NCBI RefSeq assembly: GCF_001954275.1 | Contig: NZ_MBEU01000083.1 | Coordinates: forward strand, 36,396-100,395 | DNA length: 64,000 bases | Source of the DNA: Mycobacterium sp. IS-836 | GTDB taxonomy: Bacteria; Actinomycetota; Actinomycetes; Mycobacteriales; Mycobacteriaceae | Direction: 5' to 3' | Shown: piece after piece, positions 18,122-26,071 of the stretch | Position numbering within the stretch: the stretch's first letter is position 1 | Layout of the letters: every line of letters begins with the position of its first letter | The notes under the pieces: model-generated | Seen by the model: the letters and a program-made list of their open reading frames with translations, nothing else | The model's database searches: none | What the model was told of the DNA's origin: nothing | Translations under genes and position numbers: made by a program

Positions 18122-19087
18122 ATGGGTCGCGCACTTGTGGCGGGCGGCGCTGGCTTCATTGGCTCTGCGCTGTGCGAGCGCTTGCTGCTCGACGGCCATG
18201 ACGTTGTCTGCCTGGACAACTACAGCACCGGTAGCCCGCGCAATATCGATCACCTGTCGCGGCTAGGTTCTTTCAGCTACATAAAGGCCGACGTCACTGA
18301 TCCGTTCACGGTGGCCGGCCCGCTAGACGTCGTGTTGCACCTGGCCAGTCCCGCATCTCCGCACGATTATGCACGTCTACCGATCGAAACGCTCAAGGCC
18401 GGCTCGGCCGGCACCCTCAATTGCCTAGAAGTGGCGCACGAAAAGCGTGCTCGCTTCGTCTTGGCATCCACGTCCGAGGTATACGGCGATCCGCAAGTCC
18501 ACCCGCAGCCGGAAGGCTATTGGGGCAATGTCAACCCCATTGGGCCACGCAGTATGTACGACGAGGGCAAGCGATTTGCCGAAGCCCTGACGACCAGTTA
18601 CCGCGCTCGGCTTGGAGCGAATACGGGGATTGCTCGAATCTTCAATTGTTACGGCCCGCGAATGCGGCCAAGTGATGGCCGTGCGATACCCACCTTTATT
18701 TGGCAGGCGTTGCGCGGCGAAAGTTTGACCGTCACCGGCGACGGGAGCCAAACGAGATCTGTCTGCTACGTCGACGATCTGGTGGACGGCCTGGTATGCC
18801 TTATCAAGTCCGATACTCCGGGCCCGGTCAACCTCGGAAACCCTGAGGAAATTACCGTGCTGGAACTGGCGAAACGCATACGAGCAGCGGTCGGGTCGAG
18901 GTCAGACATCGAGTTCATAGCACGGCCGCCCGACGACCCGACGATGCGTTGTCCAGACATTTCGCGGGCGCGTGAGGTCCTCGGTTGGAAGCCGGTCACA
19001 GATCTCGACCACGGACTGAAACTAACAATCAGCTGGTTCCGTGACCTTATCAAGGGCGGCGCACAGCCTGGTGAGGCGGATCGATGA
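18122..19087 (+). CDS. NAD-dependent UDP-glucuronate decarboxylase-like enzyme (UDP-xylose synthase type)
   Basis: A 321-residue extended short-chain dehydrogenase. The NAD-binding motif GGAGFIG opens the protein, and the catalytic pair Y146-x-x-x-K150 sits in MYDEGKR. HLASPASP, STSEVYGDP with HPQ-x-E, and YWGNVNPIG before the YDEGKR block are the signature of UDP-glucuronic acid decarboxylases, which make UDP-xylose from UDP-glucuronate. ATG 18122 is preferred over ATG 18080 because AGGAGAG (18103-18109) stands just before it. The next gene encodes a UDP-glucose dehydrogenase, which makes the substrate. The pair together forms the complete two-step route from UDP-glucose to UDP-xylose. A related dTDP- or UDP-sugar dehydratase activity cannot be fully excluded. 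Confidence 0.82.
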   Translation: MGRALVAGGAGFIGSALCERLLLDGHDVVCLDNYSTGSPRNIDHLSRLGSFSYIKADVTDPFTVAGPLDVVLHLASPASPHDYARLPIETLKAGSAGTLNCLEVAHEKRARFVLASTSEVYGDPQVHPQPEGYWGNVNPIGPRSMYDEGKRFAEALTTSYRARLGANTGIARIFNCYGPRMRPSDGRAIPTFIWQALRGESLTVTGDGSQTRSVCYVDDLVDGLVCLIKSDTPGPVNLGNPEEITVLELAKRIRAAVGSRSDIEFIARPPDDPTMRCPDISRAREVLGWKPVTDLDHGLKLTISWFRDLIKGGAQPGEADR

Positions 19088-19193
19088 ACGCGGCTCGCAT
19101 TATGGCGGCGATCAAACGGACATTGTCACCGACCGAACTACGACACGCGAACGTATATTGATCCATCGAGAATGCATTGCCGAGGGGACTGAT

Positions 19194-20486
19194 ATGGCTG
19201 GGCGCATTGCCGTGGTGGGGGCCGGTTATGTCGGACTCACGACGGCGGCTTGCCTTGCGATGCTCGGACATCGGGTCATATGCGCTGATGTGGACGAAGC
19301 CAAGGTTGAGCGGCTGAGCCGCGGTCATGTGGACATCGTTGAGCCACGTCTCCCGGAAATCGTCCGGCAAGGCCTCACATCAGGGCGCCTGCGCTTCGTA
19401 CGTGCCGGCGCTGTCGCGGATGCTGAAGTCATATTTTTGTGTTTGCCCACCCCAATGGGGGTAGACGGCCAGGCCAACATGACTTGCTTTGACAACGTTG
19501 CGCTCGAAGTTCGCGACACGCTTCCGAACGGCAGCGTTCTCGTTATTAAGTCGACAGTCCCGGTCGGCACGGCGGCACGAGTGGCTGCGCTGCTCAGACA
19601 GTCCGATATCGGCGTTGTCTCCAACCCGGAATTCCTGCGCGAAGGCTTTGCCGTCGATGATTTCCTCAAACCGGACCGCATTGTGATCGGTTCGGACCGA
19701 GCGGATACAGCTCAGCGGGTCGCCGCACTCTACGACTCGCTCGCCGCCCCCACACTATTTACGGATACGGCAAGTGCAGAATTGGTCAAGTACGCGGCCA
19801 ACGGATTCCTTGCCGCAAAATTGTCATTCGTCAATGAGGTCGCCGAATTATGCGAACGGCTGGGCGCGGATATCGCCGCGGTCACCGAAGGCATGGGATA
19901 CGACCCTCGGATCGGCGATTCGTATCTCCGGCCGGGGCCCGGCTGGGGTGGTTCGTGCCTGCCCAAAGACACCGCCGCGGCTCTATACATGTCTAAGCAG
20001 ATAGGGCTGGAATTGCCGCTTCTGCAAGCCATCGTTCGCAGTAATGCAGAACAAAAATCACGAGTCGTCGATCGTGTCCGGGCGGCTGCGGGAGGGGCGT
20101 TGAATGGCAAGCGAATCGGGCTGCTTGGCCTGACTTTCAAGGCCGGCACAAACGACCTCCGCGACTCGCCAGCACTCGACGTGGCTGATCAGCTTGCTTC
20201 TGAGGGATGTGAATTGGCGGCATACGACCCAGCTGTGCCGGGGGACGTTCCTGGCGTCACCGATGGCATCACGGTCGTCCCGGATGCCTACCAGGCCGTG
20301 AAAGACGCGGATGTTGTGGTACTGCTCACCGAGTGGTCGACATTCCGGGCGCTCGATTGGGCGCGGGTGGCCGACCTGATGGCTGGACGAAACGTTATCG
20401 ATACGAGAAACCTTCTCGACGCGAATTTGCTCATTGAGTCAGGATTACTTCACAGCGGCATCGGTATACGAACGCCGCTGCAGTAG
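19194..20486 (+). CDS. ugd: UDP-glucose 6-dehydrogenase
   Basis: A 430-residue nucleotide-sugar dehydrogenase that oxidises UDP-glucose to UDP-glucuronate with two NAD+. The N-terminal Rossmann motif GAGYVG, the FLCLPTP and KSTVPVGT segments and the catalytic cysteine C255 in GWGGSCLPKD are those of the UDP-glucose dehydrogenase branch. The open frame extends upstream to 19041, but MAGRIAVVGAGYVG at 19194 is the family start. It lies 106 bases after the decarboxylase gene in the same direction, so the two are probably one unit feeding UDP-xylose. Free UDP-glucuronate could also serve one of the glycosyltransferases directly. Confidence 0.9.
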   Translation: MAGRIAVVGAGYVGLTTAACLAMLGHRVICADVDEAKVERLSRGHVDIVEPRLPEIVRQGLTSGRLRFVRAGAVADAEVIFLCLPTPMGVDGQANMTCFDNVALEVRDTLPNGSVLVIKSTVPVGTAARVAALLRQSDIGVVSNPEFLREGFAVDDFLKPDRIVIGSDRADTAQRVAALYDSLAAPTLFTDTASAELVKYAANGFLAAKLSFVNEVAELCERLGADIAAVTEGMGYDPRIGDSYLRPGPGWGGSCLPKDTAAALYMSKQIGLELPLLQAIVRSNAEQKSRVVDRVRAAAGGALNGKRIGLLGLTFKAGTNDLRDSPALDVADQLASEGCELAAYDPAVPGDVPGVTDGITVVPDAYQAVKDADVVVLLTEWSTFRALDWARVADLMAGRNVIDTRNLLDANLLIESGLLHSGIGIRTPLQ

Positions 20487-20607
20487 AACCAGCGGCGACG
20501 ATCAGCCGACACCAAACACGCAAGGCCGGTCAAAGCAACCAAAGGTGATGACGGGCCGATACTTTGGTGTCACCTATGCGCATGACAACTGAAAGCCCAG
20601 GACCGCG

Positions 20608-21882
20608 ATGAAATTTGTGCTGGCCTGCTACGGAACTCGCGGGGACGTCGAGCCCTCCGTCGCCGCCGGCCGCGAGTTGCTCCGCAGGGGCCACGAGGTG
20701 CGCATGGCGGTCCCGCCCGAACTAGTCGGCTTCGCGGAATCGGCCGGACTTTCGGCGGTCGCCTATGGGCCGGAGACGCAGGCGATGCTGGACGCGCACC
20801 GCAACTTATGGACGCAGTTCTACCGCAATTTTTGGAGGATCGGCGAGCTGCGTCGGTTGTGGCGCGAGGTTTGGGGGCACCGCAGCGAATGCATGGGGGA
20901 GATGAGCAAGACGCTGACGGCGCTGGCCGACGGCGCCGACCTGCTCTTCACCGGACTGGTTTACGAGGAAGTCGCCGCCAATGTCGCGGAGTACCATGGC
21001 ATTCCGCTGGCCACACTGCATTACTTCCCGCTGCGGACCAATGGTCAGATCGCCTTTCCCACACGCTTGCCGCCACCGCTGGTCCGCCTTGCGATGACCG
21101 TGTACGAGTGGTTCGGATGGCGCATTTGGAAGAAGGCCGAGGACGCGCAGCGTCGTGAACTCGGCCTACCGAAGGCCAAAGGCCCCGCGACGCGACGGAT
21201 CGCTGAACGCGGATCGCTGGAAATCCAGGCCTACGACGAAGTGTGCTTTCCGGGGCTGGCCGCCGAATGGGCGAAATGGGACGGCCTGCGGCCCTTCGTC
21301 GGCACGCTGACGATGGAGCTGGCGACCGATGCCGACGAGGAGGTCGCATCGTGGATCGCCGCGGGAACTCCGCCGATTTACTTCGGGTTCGGCAGCATGC
21401 CGGTGGAGTCCCCGGCCGACACGCTGGCCATGATCGCCGACGCGTGCGCGCAGCTGGGCGAGCGCGCGCTGGTTGGTGCCGGCTGGAGCGACTTCAGCGA
21501 CGTCCCCCATTTCGACCACGTCAAGCTCGTGGGTGCGATGAATTTCGCGGCCATTTTTCCCGCCTGTCGTGCGCTCGTCCACCACGGCGGCTCGAGCACC
21601 ACGCCGATTGGCCTGCGCGCCGGAGTCCCGCAGCTGATCCTGTATTGGGACCTCGTTCACGCGATCTATGGAGACCAGCTCAAACGACTGAAAGTGGGTA
21701 CGGCGCGGCGCTTTTCGGGCACATCCCGGGAGTCGCTCGTCGCCGACCTGCGCACCATCCTCGCCCCGCAATATGCCGCGCGGGCCCGAGAGATCGCCAC
21801 GAGGATGACCAGCCCCGCACAAAGCGCCGCGGCCACCGCGGATCTTGTGGAGAATTTCGCTCGCCGCAAGGGCGTTGGCTGA
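20608..21882 (+). CDS. GT1-family glycosyltransferase, paralogue 4 (altered donor motif)
   Basis: A 424-residue paralogue beginning MKFVLACYGTRGDVEP, with CAGGA 5 bases before the ATG. It differs from its four sisters in the donor-binding region. The usual HHGG[AP]GT reads His325-His326-Gly-Gly-Ser-Ser-Thr, followed by TPIGL, and the next segment is YWDLVHAIYGDQ where others have LWxLGxQPxWGxx. A changed sugar-donor preference is the likely meaning; loss of activity is the alternative. It lies between the UDP-glucose dehydrogenase and a second nucleotide-sugar dehydrogenase, so its donor may be a uronic acid or pentose. Confidence 0.9.
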   Translation: MKFVLACYGTRGDVEPSVAAGRELLRRGHEVRMAVPPELVGFAESAGLSAVAYGPETQAMLDAHRNLWTQFYRNFWRIGELRRLWREVWGHRSECMGEMSKTLTALADGADLLFTGLVYEEVAANVAEYHGIPLATLHYFPLRTNGQIAFPTRLPPPLVRLAMTVYEWFGWRIWKKAEDAQRRELGLPKAKGPATRRIAERGSLEIQAYDEVCFPGLAAEWAKWDGLRPFVGTLTMELATDADEEVASWIAAGTPPIYFGFGSMPVESPADTLAMIADACAQLGERALVGAGWSDFSDVPHFDHVKLVGAMNFAAIFPACRALVHHGGSSTTPIGLRAGVPQLILYWDLVHAIYGDQLKRLKVGTARRFSGTSRESLVADLRTILAPQYAARAREIATRMTSPAQSAAATADLVENFARRKGVG

Positions 21883-21895
21883 TCGAAGCTTTTCG

Positions 21896-21948
21896 ATTCC
21901 AGGTTTGTAGCGTGGGTCGTGGATTAGACTGCCGGACGGGTGAGCCGG
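21896..21948 (+). promoter_or_regulatory. Putative promoter, repeated element copy 3
   Basis: ATTCCAGGTTTG at 21896-21907, TAGACT at 21925-21930, one spacer base, then CCGGACGGGTGAGCCGG at 21932-21948. This is the most diverged of three copies with the same hexamer-to-block spacing (others at 4250 and 17939). It stands 60 bases before the nucleotide-sugar dehydrogenase start at 22008. Confidence 0.33.
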
Positions 21949-22007
21949 GGACGTGAAGCCCCGGCTTTCATTTTGGGGAGTGCATACAGGAAGGCGACGA
22001 ATCAGCG

Positions 22008-23390
22008 ATGCCTGAAGGCGTGTTTGGACGCAGCGACGCCGAGGTCGACCTCCTGGTGCGCGGCATGCGATCCGGGATCGCCATCGTGGGCTTCGGCTAC
22101 ATCGGCACGGTGATCGGCGCCGTGCTGGCCGACCGCGGCTGGCCCGTGACCGGGATCGACGTGCGGCAGAGCGTCGTCGACGAGATCAACCTCGGCAAGA
22201 CCACGGTGCCCGAGCCGGGGCTCAACGAGCTCGTCTCCAACAACGTACGAGTCGGCCGGCTTCGCGCCACGACCGATTTCGGCGCGCTCGCGGACAACGA
22301 CTTCATCATCGTGACCGTCGGGACGCCGCTTGGTCCGGACTTCGAGCCCATCGTGGACGACATCAAGGCAGCGGCGCGGGCCGTGGCGGAGCACCTGCGT
22401 CCCGGCCACGTCGTCATCCTCAAGAGCACGGTTCCGCCCGACACCACCGAAAAGCTGTTCCAGCCGATCCTCGAAGAAGCCTCGGGCCTGCGCGCCGGCG
22501 TCGACTTCGGGTTGGCGTTTTGTCCCGAACGGCTCGCCGAGGGCCAGGCCATCCGCGAGCTGACGTCGATCCCGATCGTCGTCGGTGCCGTCGATGAGCG
22601 CAGCGCGCGCGCCTGCTCAACGCTGTGGCGGCACACCCTGGGAATGGACTCCATCGTCGTCGACGACCCGCGAACCGCCGAGATGGTCAAGCTCGCCGAC
22701 AACGTTTGGATCGACCTCAACGTCGCGCTCGCGAACGAGCTGGCCAAGGTATGCGACCGGCTCGGCATGGACGTACTGCAGGTCATCGACGCGGCCAACT
22801 CCATGCCGAAGGTCAACCACAACGTCAACATCCTGATGCCGAGCATGGGCGTCGGTGGCTACTGCTTGACGAAGGACCCCTGGTTCGTCAGCCATCTGGG
22901 CCAATCCCTCGGGCTGGAGCTGGCGATACCGCGGACGTCGAGGACCGTCAACGACACGATGCCCGGCTACACCTACGGGCTGCTCACGCAACTGCTCGCC
23001 GACCAGGGCAAGGCGATCGAGACCAGCAAGATTGCCGTGCTGGGCATCGCCTTCAAGAACAACACTGGCGACTGCCGGCTCACGCCCACCAAATACGTCG
23101 TCGCCCTGCTCGAGGAGTCCGGCTGCCAGCTTTCGGTCCATGATCCGTGGGTGCCGGAAGAGGAGGCCCGCACGGTCACGAAGATCCCCCTGACCGCCGA
23201 CATCGAATCTTCGGTCGAGAATGCCGACGCCTTGGTCGTCCTGGCGGGCCACCGACAGTTCCACCAGATCCCGCTGGCGCGGCTCGCGGAGCTGGCGGCG
23301 CCCAGCTGTGTGTTCCTCGATGGCCGGAACAGCTTCGACCCCGCGGCGGTGCGCGCTGCCGGGCTGATCTACAAGGGGATCGGCCGATAA
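22008..23390 (+). CDS. Nucleotide-sugar 6-dehydrogenase, WecC/TviB-like branch
   Basis: A 460-residue NAD-dependent nucleotide-sugar dehydrogenase. The Rossmann motif is GFGYIG, and catalytic C286 sits in GVGGYCLTKDPW. That motif is closer to UDP-N-acetyl-mannosamine/glucosamine dehydrogenases (G-x-CI-x-x-DP) than to the GGSCFPKD of UDP-glucose dehydrogenases, so it is not a duplicate of the gene at 19194. The product is expected to be a uronic or amino-uronic nucleotide sugar. ATG 22008 gives about 20 extra residues before the core; ATG 22065 is an alternative start. The TAA stop shares its last base with the ATG of the epimerase gene (TAATG), so translation is coupled. The exact substrate is not identifiable. 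Confidence 0.82.
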   Translation: MPEGVFGRSDAEVDLLVRGMRSGIAIVGFGYIGTVIGAVLADRGWPVTGIDVRQSVVDEINLGKTTVPEPGLNELVSNNVRVGRLRATTDFGALADNDFIIVTVGTPLGPDFEPIVDDIKAAARAVAEHLRPGHVVILKSTVPPDTTEKLFQPILEEASGLRAGVDFGLAFCPERLAEGQAIRELTSIPIVVGAVDERSARACSTLWRHTLGMDSIVVDDPRTAEMVKLADNVWIDLNVALANELAKVCDRLGMDVLQVIDAANSMPKVNHNVNILMPSMGVGGYCLTKDPWFVSHLGQSLGLELAIPRTSRTVNDTMPGYTYGLLTQLLADQGKAIETSKIAVLGIAFKNNTGDCRLTPTKYVVALLEESGCQLSVHDPWVPEEEARTVTKIPLTADIESSVENADALVVLAGHRQFHQIPLARLAELAAPSCVFLDGRNSFDPAAVRAAGLIYKGIGR

Positions 23391-24394
23391 TGCCCAACGT
23401 CGTCGTGACGGGCGGCTACGGCTTCATCGGATCGCACCTGGTCTCCGCCCTGCTGGAGCGCGGGGATTCGGTCACGGTATTCGATTTCGCGAAGAACACC
23501 CGCGACAGCAGCATCGACTTCGACCGGCACCCCAACTTCCGCTTCGTCCAGGGCGACGTCACCGATATCGATGCGCTGGAAACCGCCCTGACGCCCGGCG
23601 TCGACACGGTCTTTCACCTGGCCGCGGTCGTCGGCGTCAAGAACTACGTCAAGGATCCGCTGCGGGTTCTCGACGTCAACGTGACCGGCACCCGCAACGT
23701 CCTCGAGCTGAGCCATCGGCACGGGACGCACGTGCTGTTCGCCAGCACATCCGAGGTGTTCGGGAAGAACCCGAACCCGCCCTTCGCCGAGGACGACGAT
23801 CGCGTCCTCGGTTCGACAAAAACGGCGCGGTGGAGCTACAGCACCAGCAAGGCCATGGCCGAACATCTCGTTTTCGCGATGCACACGGCCCACGGATTGC
23901 CCGCGACCGTAGTTCGCTACTTCAACGTCTACGGCCCACGGCAGAACCCAATCTTCGTGATTTCTCAGAGCATTCACCGGATCCTCAACGGCCGCCCCCC
24001 TTTGCTGTACGACTCGGGCGACCAGACACGTTGCTTCACCTACGTCGACGACGCCATCGCCGGCACCTTGCTGGCGGCCGACAGCGACGCGGCAATCGGT
24101 GAGGCCTTCAACATCGGCAGCATGACCGAGACGACCATGCGCGACGTTGTCGGTCTGGCGATCAAGATCGCGAACGTCGACTCGGTGTCCGCGGCGGAAG
24201 CTGTTGATACCGCGGCGCGCTACGGGGATCGCTATGAGGACATCCCCCGCCGCATTCCGGACTCGACCAAGGCACAGCGGGAGCTCGGCTGGCGGCTCCA
24301 GGTCGACGTCGAGGAGGGGATCCGTCGCACCATCGAATGGGCGCGGGCCAACCCGTGGTATCTCGAAGAACCCGCAGGGGATCGGCCGCGATGA
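23390..24394 (+). CDS. NAD-dependent sugar-nucleotide epimerase/dehydratase
   Basis: A 334-residue extended short-chain dehydrogenase. GGYGFIG is the NAD-binding motif. STSEVFG and the catalytic Y150-S-T-S-K154 pair follow, then RYFNVYGPRQNP, all typical of UDP-sugar 4-epimerases. The sequence lacks the HPQ...YWG segment that marks the decarboxylase at 18122. Its start overlaps the preceding dehydrogenase stop by one base, and its own stop overlaps the next glycosyltransferase start (ATGA). The three genes 22008-25659 therefore form a translationally coupled dehydrogenase-epimerase-glycosyltransferase cassette. Together they probably make and attach one uronic-type sugar, for example a galacturonic or galactosaminuronic acid. 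The identity is inference. Confidence 0.85.
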   Translation: MPNVVVTGGYGFIGSHLVSALLERGDSVTVFDFAKNTRDSSIDFDRHPNFRFVQGDVTDIDALETALTPGVDTVFHLAAVVGVKNYVKDPLRVLDVNVTGTRNVLELSHRHGTHVLFASTSEVFGKNPNPPFAEDDDRVLGSTKTARWSYSTSKAMAEHLVFAMHTAHGLPATVVRYFNVYGPRQNPIFVISQSIHRILNGRPPLLYDSGDQTRCFTYVDDAIAGTLLAADSDAAIGEAFNIGSMTETTMRDVVGLAIKIANVDSVSAAEAVDTAARYGDRYEDIPRRIPDSTKAQRELGWRLQVDVEEGIRRTIEWARANPWYLEEPAGDRPR

Positions 24395-25659
24395 GGTTTG
24401 TGCTGGCGAGCTGGGGAAGTCGCGGCGACATCGAACCCAGCGCCGCCATCGGCCGTGAGTTGCTGCGCCGGGGGCACGAGGTGCGCCTGGCGGTTCCGCC
24501 CGACCTGGTTGGCTTCATCGAGTCGATTGGGCTTCCGGCGGTCGCCTACGGCCTGGACAGGCAGGCCTGGCTGGAGGCGCACCGCAAGTTCTGGACGCAT
24601 TTCTTCGGCAACTTCTGGCGGATCGGGGAGCTGCGCCGGTTGTGGCGGGACGTGTGGGAGCCAAGGACCCAGGCCCTGGGGGAGATGAACGCGACGCTGA
24701 CGTCGCTGGCCGAGGGTGCCGACCTGCTCTTCACCGGCCTGGTCTACGAGGAGCTCGCCGCCAATGTCGCGGAGCATCACGGCATTCCGTTGGCAACGCT
24801 GCACTACTTCCCGGTGCGGCCCAACGGTCAGCTGCTGTCCTTCCTGCCGGCGCCATTGGGGCGCTTGGCGATGCGGGTCTACGACTGGGTCGGCTGGCGC
24901 GCGGAGAAGAAGCTCGACGATGCGCAGCGGCGTGAACTGGGGCTGCCCGCGGCCACGGCGCCGTCGGCGCGGCGGATTGCCGAACGCGGCTCGCTGGAAA
25001 TCCAGGCGTACGACGAAGTGTGCTTTCCGGGGCTGGCGGCCGAATGGGCGGAATGGGATGGGCTGCGGCCCTTCGTCGGCGCGGTGACGATGGAGGTGCC
25101 GACCGATGCCGACGAGGAGGTCGCTTCCTGGATTGCCGCCGGGACGCCGCCGATCTTCTTCGGGTTCGGCAGCATGCCGGTCGATTCTCCGGCCGACACG
25201 GTCGCCATGATCGCCGCGGCCTGCGCGGAATTGGGCGAGCGGGCGCTGGTAGTTGCCGGCTGGAGTGATTTCACCGACGTCCCGCGATTTGAGCATGTCA
25301 AGGTGGTGGGCGCCGTCAACGTCGCCGCGATCTTCCCGGCTTGCCGCGCGCTCGTGCACCATGGCGGCGCGGGTACCACGGCCATCGGGCTGCGCGCCGG
25401 GGTCCCCACGCTGATCCTCTCGACGGACCTCGATCAGACGCTTTGGGGGGTGCGGGTCAAGCGGTTGAAAGTGGGCACCGCCAGGCGCTTTTCGGGCACG
25501 ACGCGGGAGTCGCTGGTCGCGGACCTGCGAACCATCCTCGAGCCCGCCTACGCCGCGCGGGCCCGCGAGATCGCGACGCAAATGAGCAAGCCCGCCGAGA
25601 GCGTGATCGCCACCGCCGATCTGCTCGAAGATTTCGCCCGCGCGCGGCGTGTCGGCTGA
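24391..25659 (+). CDS. GT1-family glycosyltransferase, paralogue 5
   Basis: A 422-residue paralogue, starting MRFVLASWGSRGDIEP and carrying the intact donor block His323-His324-Gly-Gly-Ala-Gly-Thr. The ATG overlaps the epimerase stop as ATGA, so its translation depends on that gene. This is the strongest physical link in the window between a particular glycosyltransferase and a particular sugar pathway. It ends 163 bases before the MbtH-like gene, where the lipopeptide synthetase block begins. Family membership is clear; donor and acceptor are not proven. Confidence 0.92.
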   Translation: MRFVLASWGSRGDIEPSAAIGRELLRRGHEVRLAVPPDLVGFIESIGLPAVAYGLDRQAWLEAHRKFWTHFFGNFWRIGELRRLWRDVWEPRTQALGEMNATLTSLAEGADLLFTGLVYEELAANVAEHHGIPLATLHYFPVRPNGQLLSFLPAPLGRLAMRVYDWVGWRAEKKLDDAQRRELGLPAATAPSARRIAERGSLEIQAYDEVCFPGLAAEWAEWDGLRPFVGAVTMEVPTDADEEVASWIAAGTPPIFFGFGSMPVDSPADTVAMIAAACAELGERALVVAGWSDFTDVPRFEHVKVVGAVNVAAIFPACRALVHHGGAGTTAIGLRAGVPTLILSTDLDQTLWGVRVKRLKVGTARRFSGTTRESLVADLRTILEPAYAARAREIATQMSKPAESVIATADLLEDFARARRVG

Positions 25660-25700
25660 TCGACGGAGGCGAAAACTCGGGCCGCGCGATGGCCCCTGAG

Positions 25701-25822
25701 CTGTGTCGCAAGTGACACCAGATCACCTCAGGGACTTTTCCGAAAGCGCGTACAGGCCATGTAGGCCTCCACTACCGTTTGTGAGGGGTTTCCTCATTTC
25801 GACTGGAGGGTTTGGAGTAGCG
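25701..25822 (+). promoter_or_regulatory. 122-bp leader upstream of MbtH gene 1, duplicated at 49816-49937
   Basis: The 122 bases ending at the GTG start of the first MbtH gene align, at the same length, with 49816-49937 before the second MbtH gene. Shared blocks include GGGACTTTT followed by CGAAAGCG, TACAGGCC, an identical 21-base run at 25774-25794, and CATTTCGACT. Conservation beyond the coding region suggests that it holds the promoter and 5' leader of the synthetase operon. A definite -35/-10 pair is not clear. Co-regulation of both synthetase lines is the simplest inference. Confidence 0.5.
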
Positions 25823-26050
25823 GTGAGCGTCAATCCGTTCGACGACGACGGTGGCAGCTTTCTCGTGTTGGTCAACGACGAGGAGCAGCACAGTCTGTGG
25901 CCGGCGTTCGCCGATGTTCCTGCTGGCTGGCGGGTGGTTTACGGCGAGGCCGAGCGCGCTGCATGTCTGGACTACATCGAGCAGAACTGGACCGACATCC
26001 GGCCGAGGAGTCTGCGCGAGAGGCTGGCAGCGGTTCAGGCCAACAAGTAA
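25823..26050 (+). CDS. MbtH-like NRPS accessory protein, copy 1
   Basis: A 75-residue MbtH-family protein that binds adenylation domains and is needed for their solubility or activity. The family pattern is complete: NPFDDD at the N-terminus, EEQHSLWP, VPAGW, CLDYI and NWTDIRPRSL, with the three conserved tryptophans present. The start is GTG 25823, since the frame further upstream is not conserved with the second copy. TAA ends it 21 bases before the ATG of NRPS1, so it is the first gene of the synthetase operon. It differs from the copy at 49938 at only two residues (Ala/Val in the WP-x-F segment and Asn/Glu next to the C-terminal Lys). Confidence 0.95.
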   Translation: MSVNPFDDDGGSFLVLVNDEEQHSLWPAFADVPAGWRVVYGEAERAACLDYIEQNWTDIRPRSLRERLAAVQANK

Positions 26051-26071
26051 ACGTGGGGCTTGGGGGATCTG

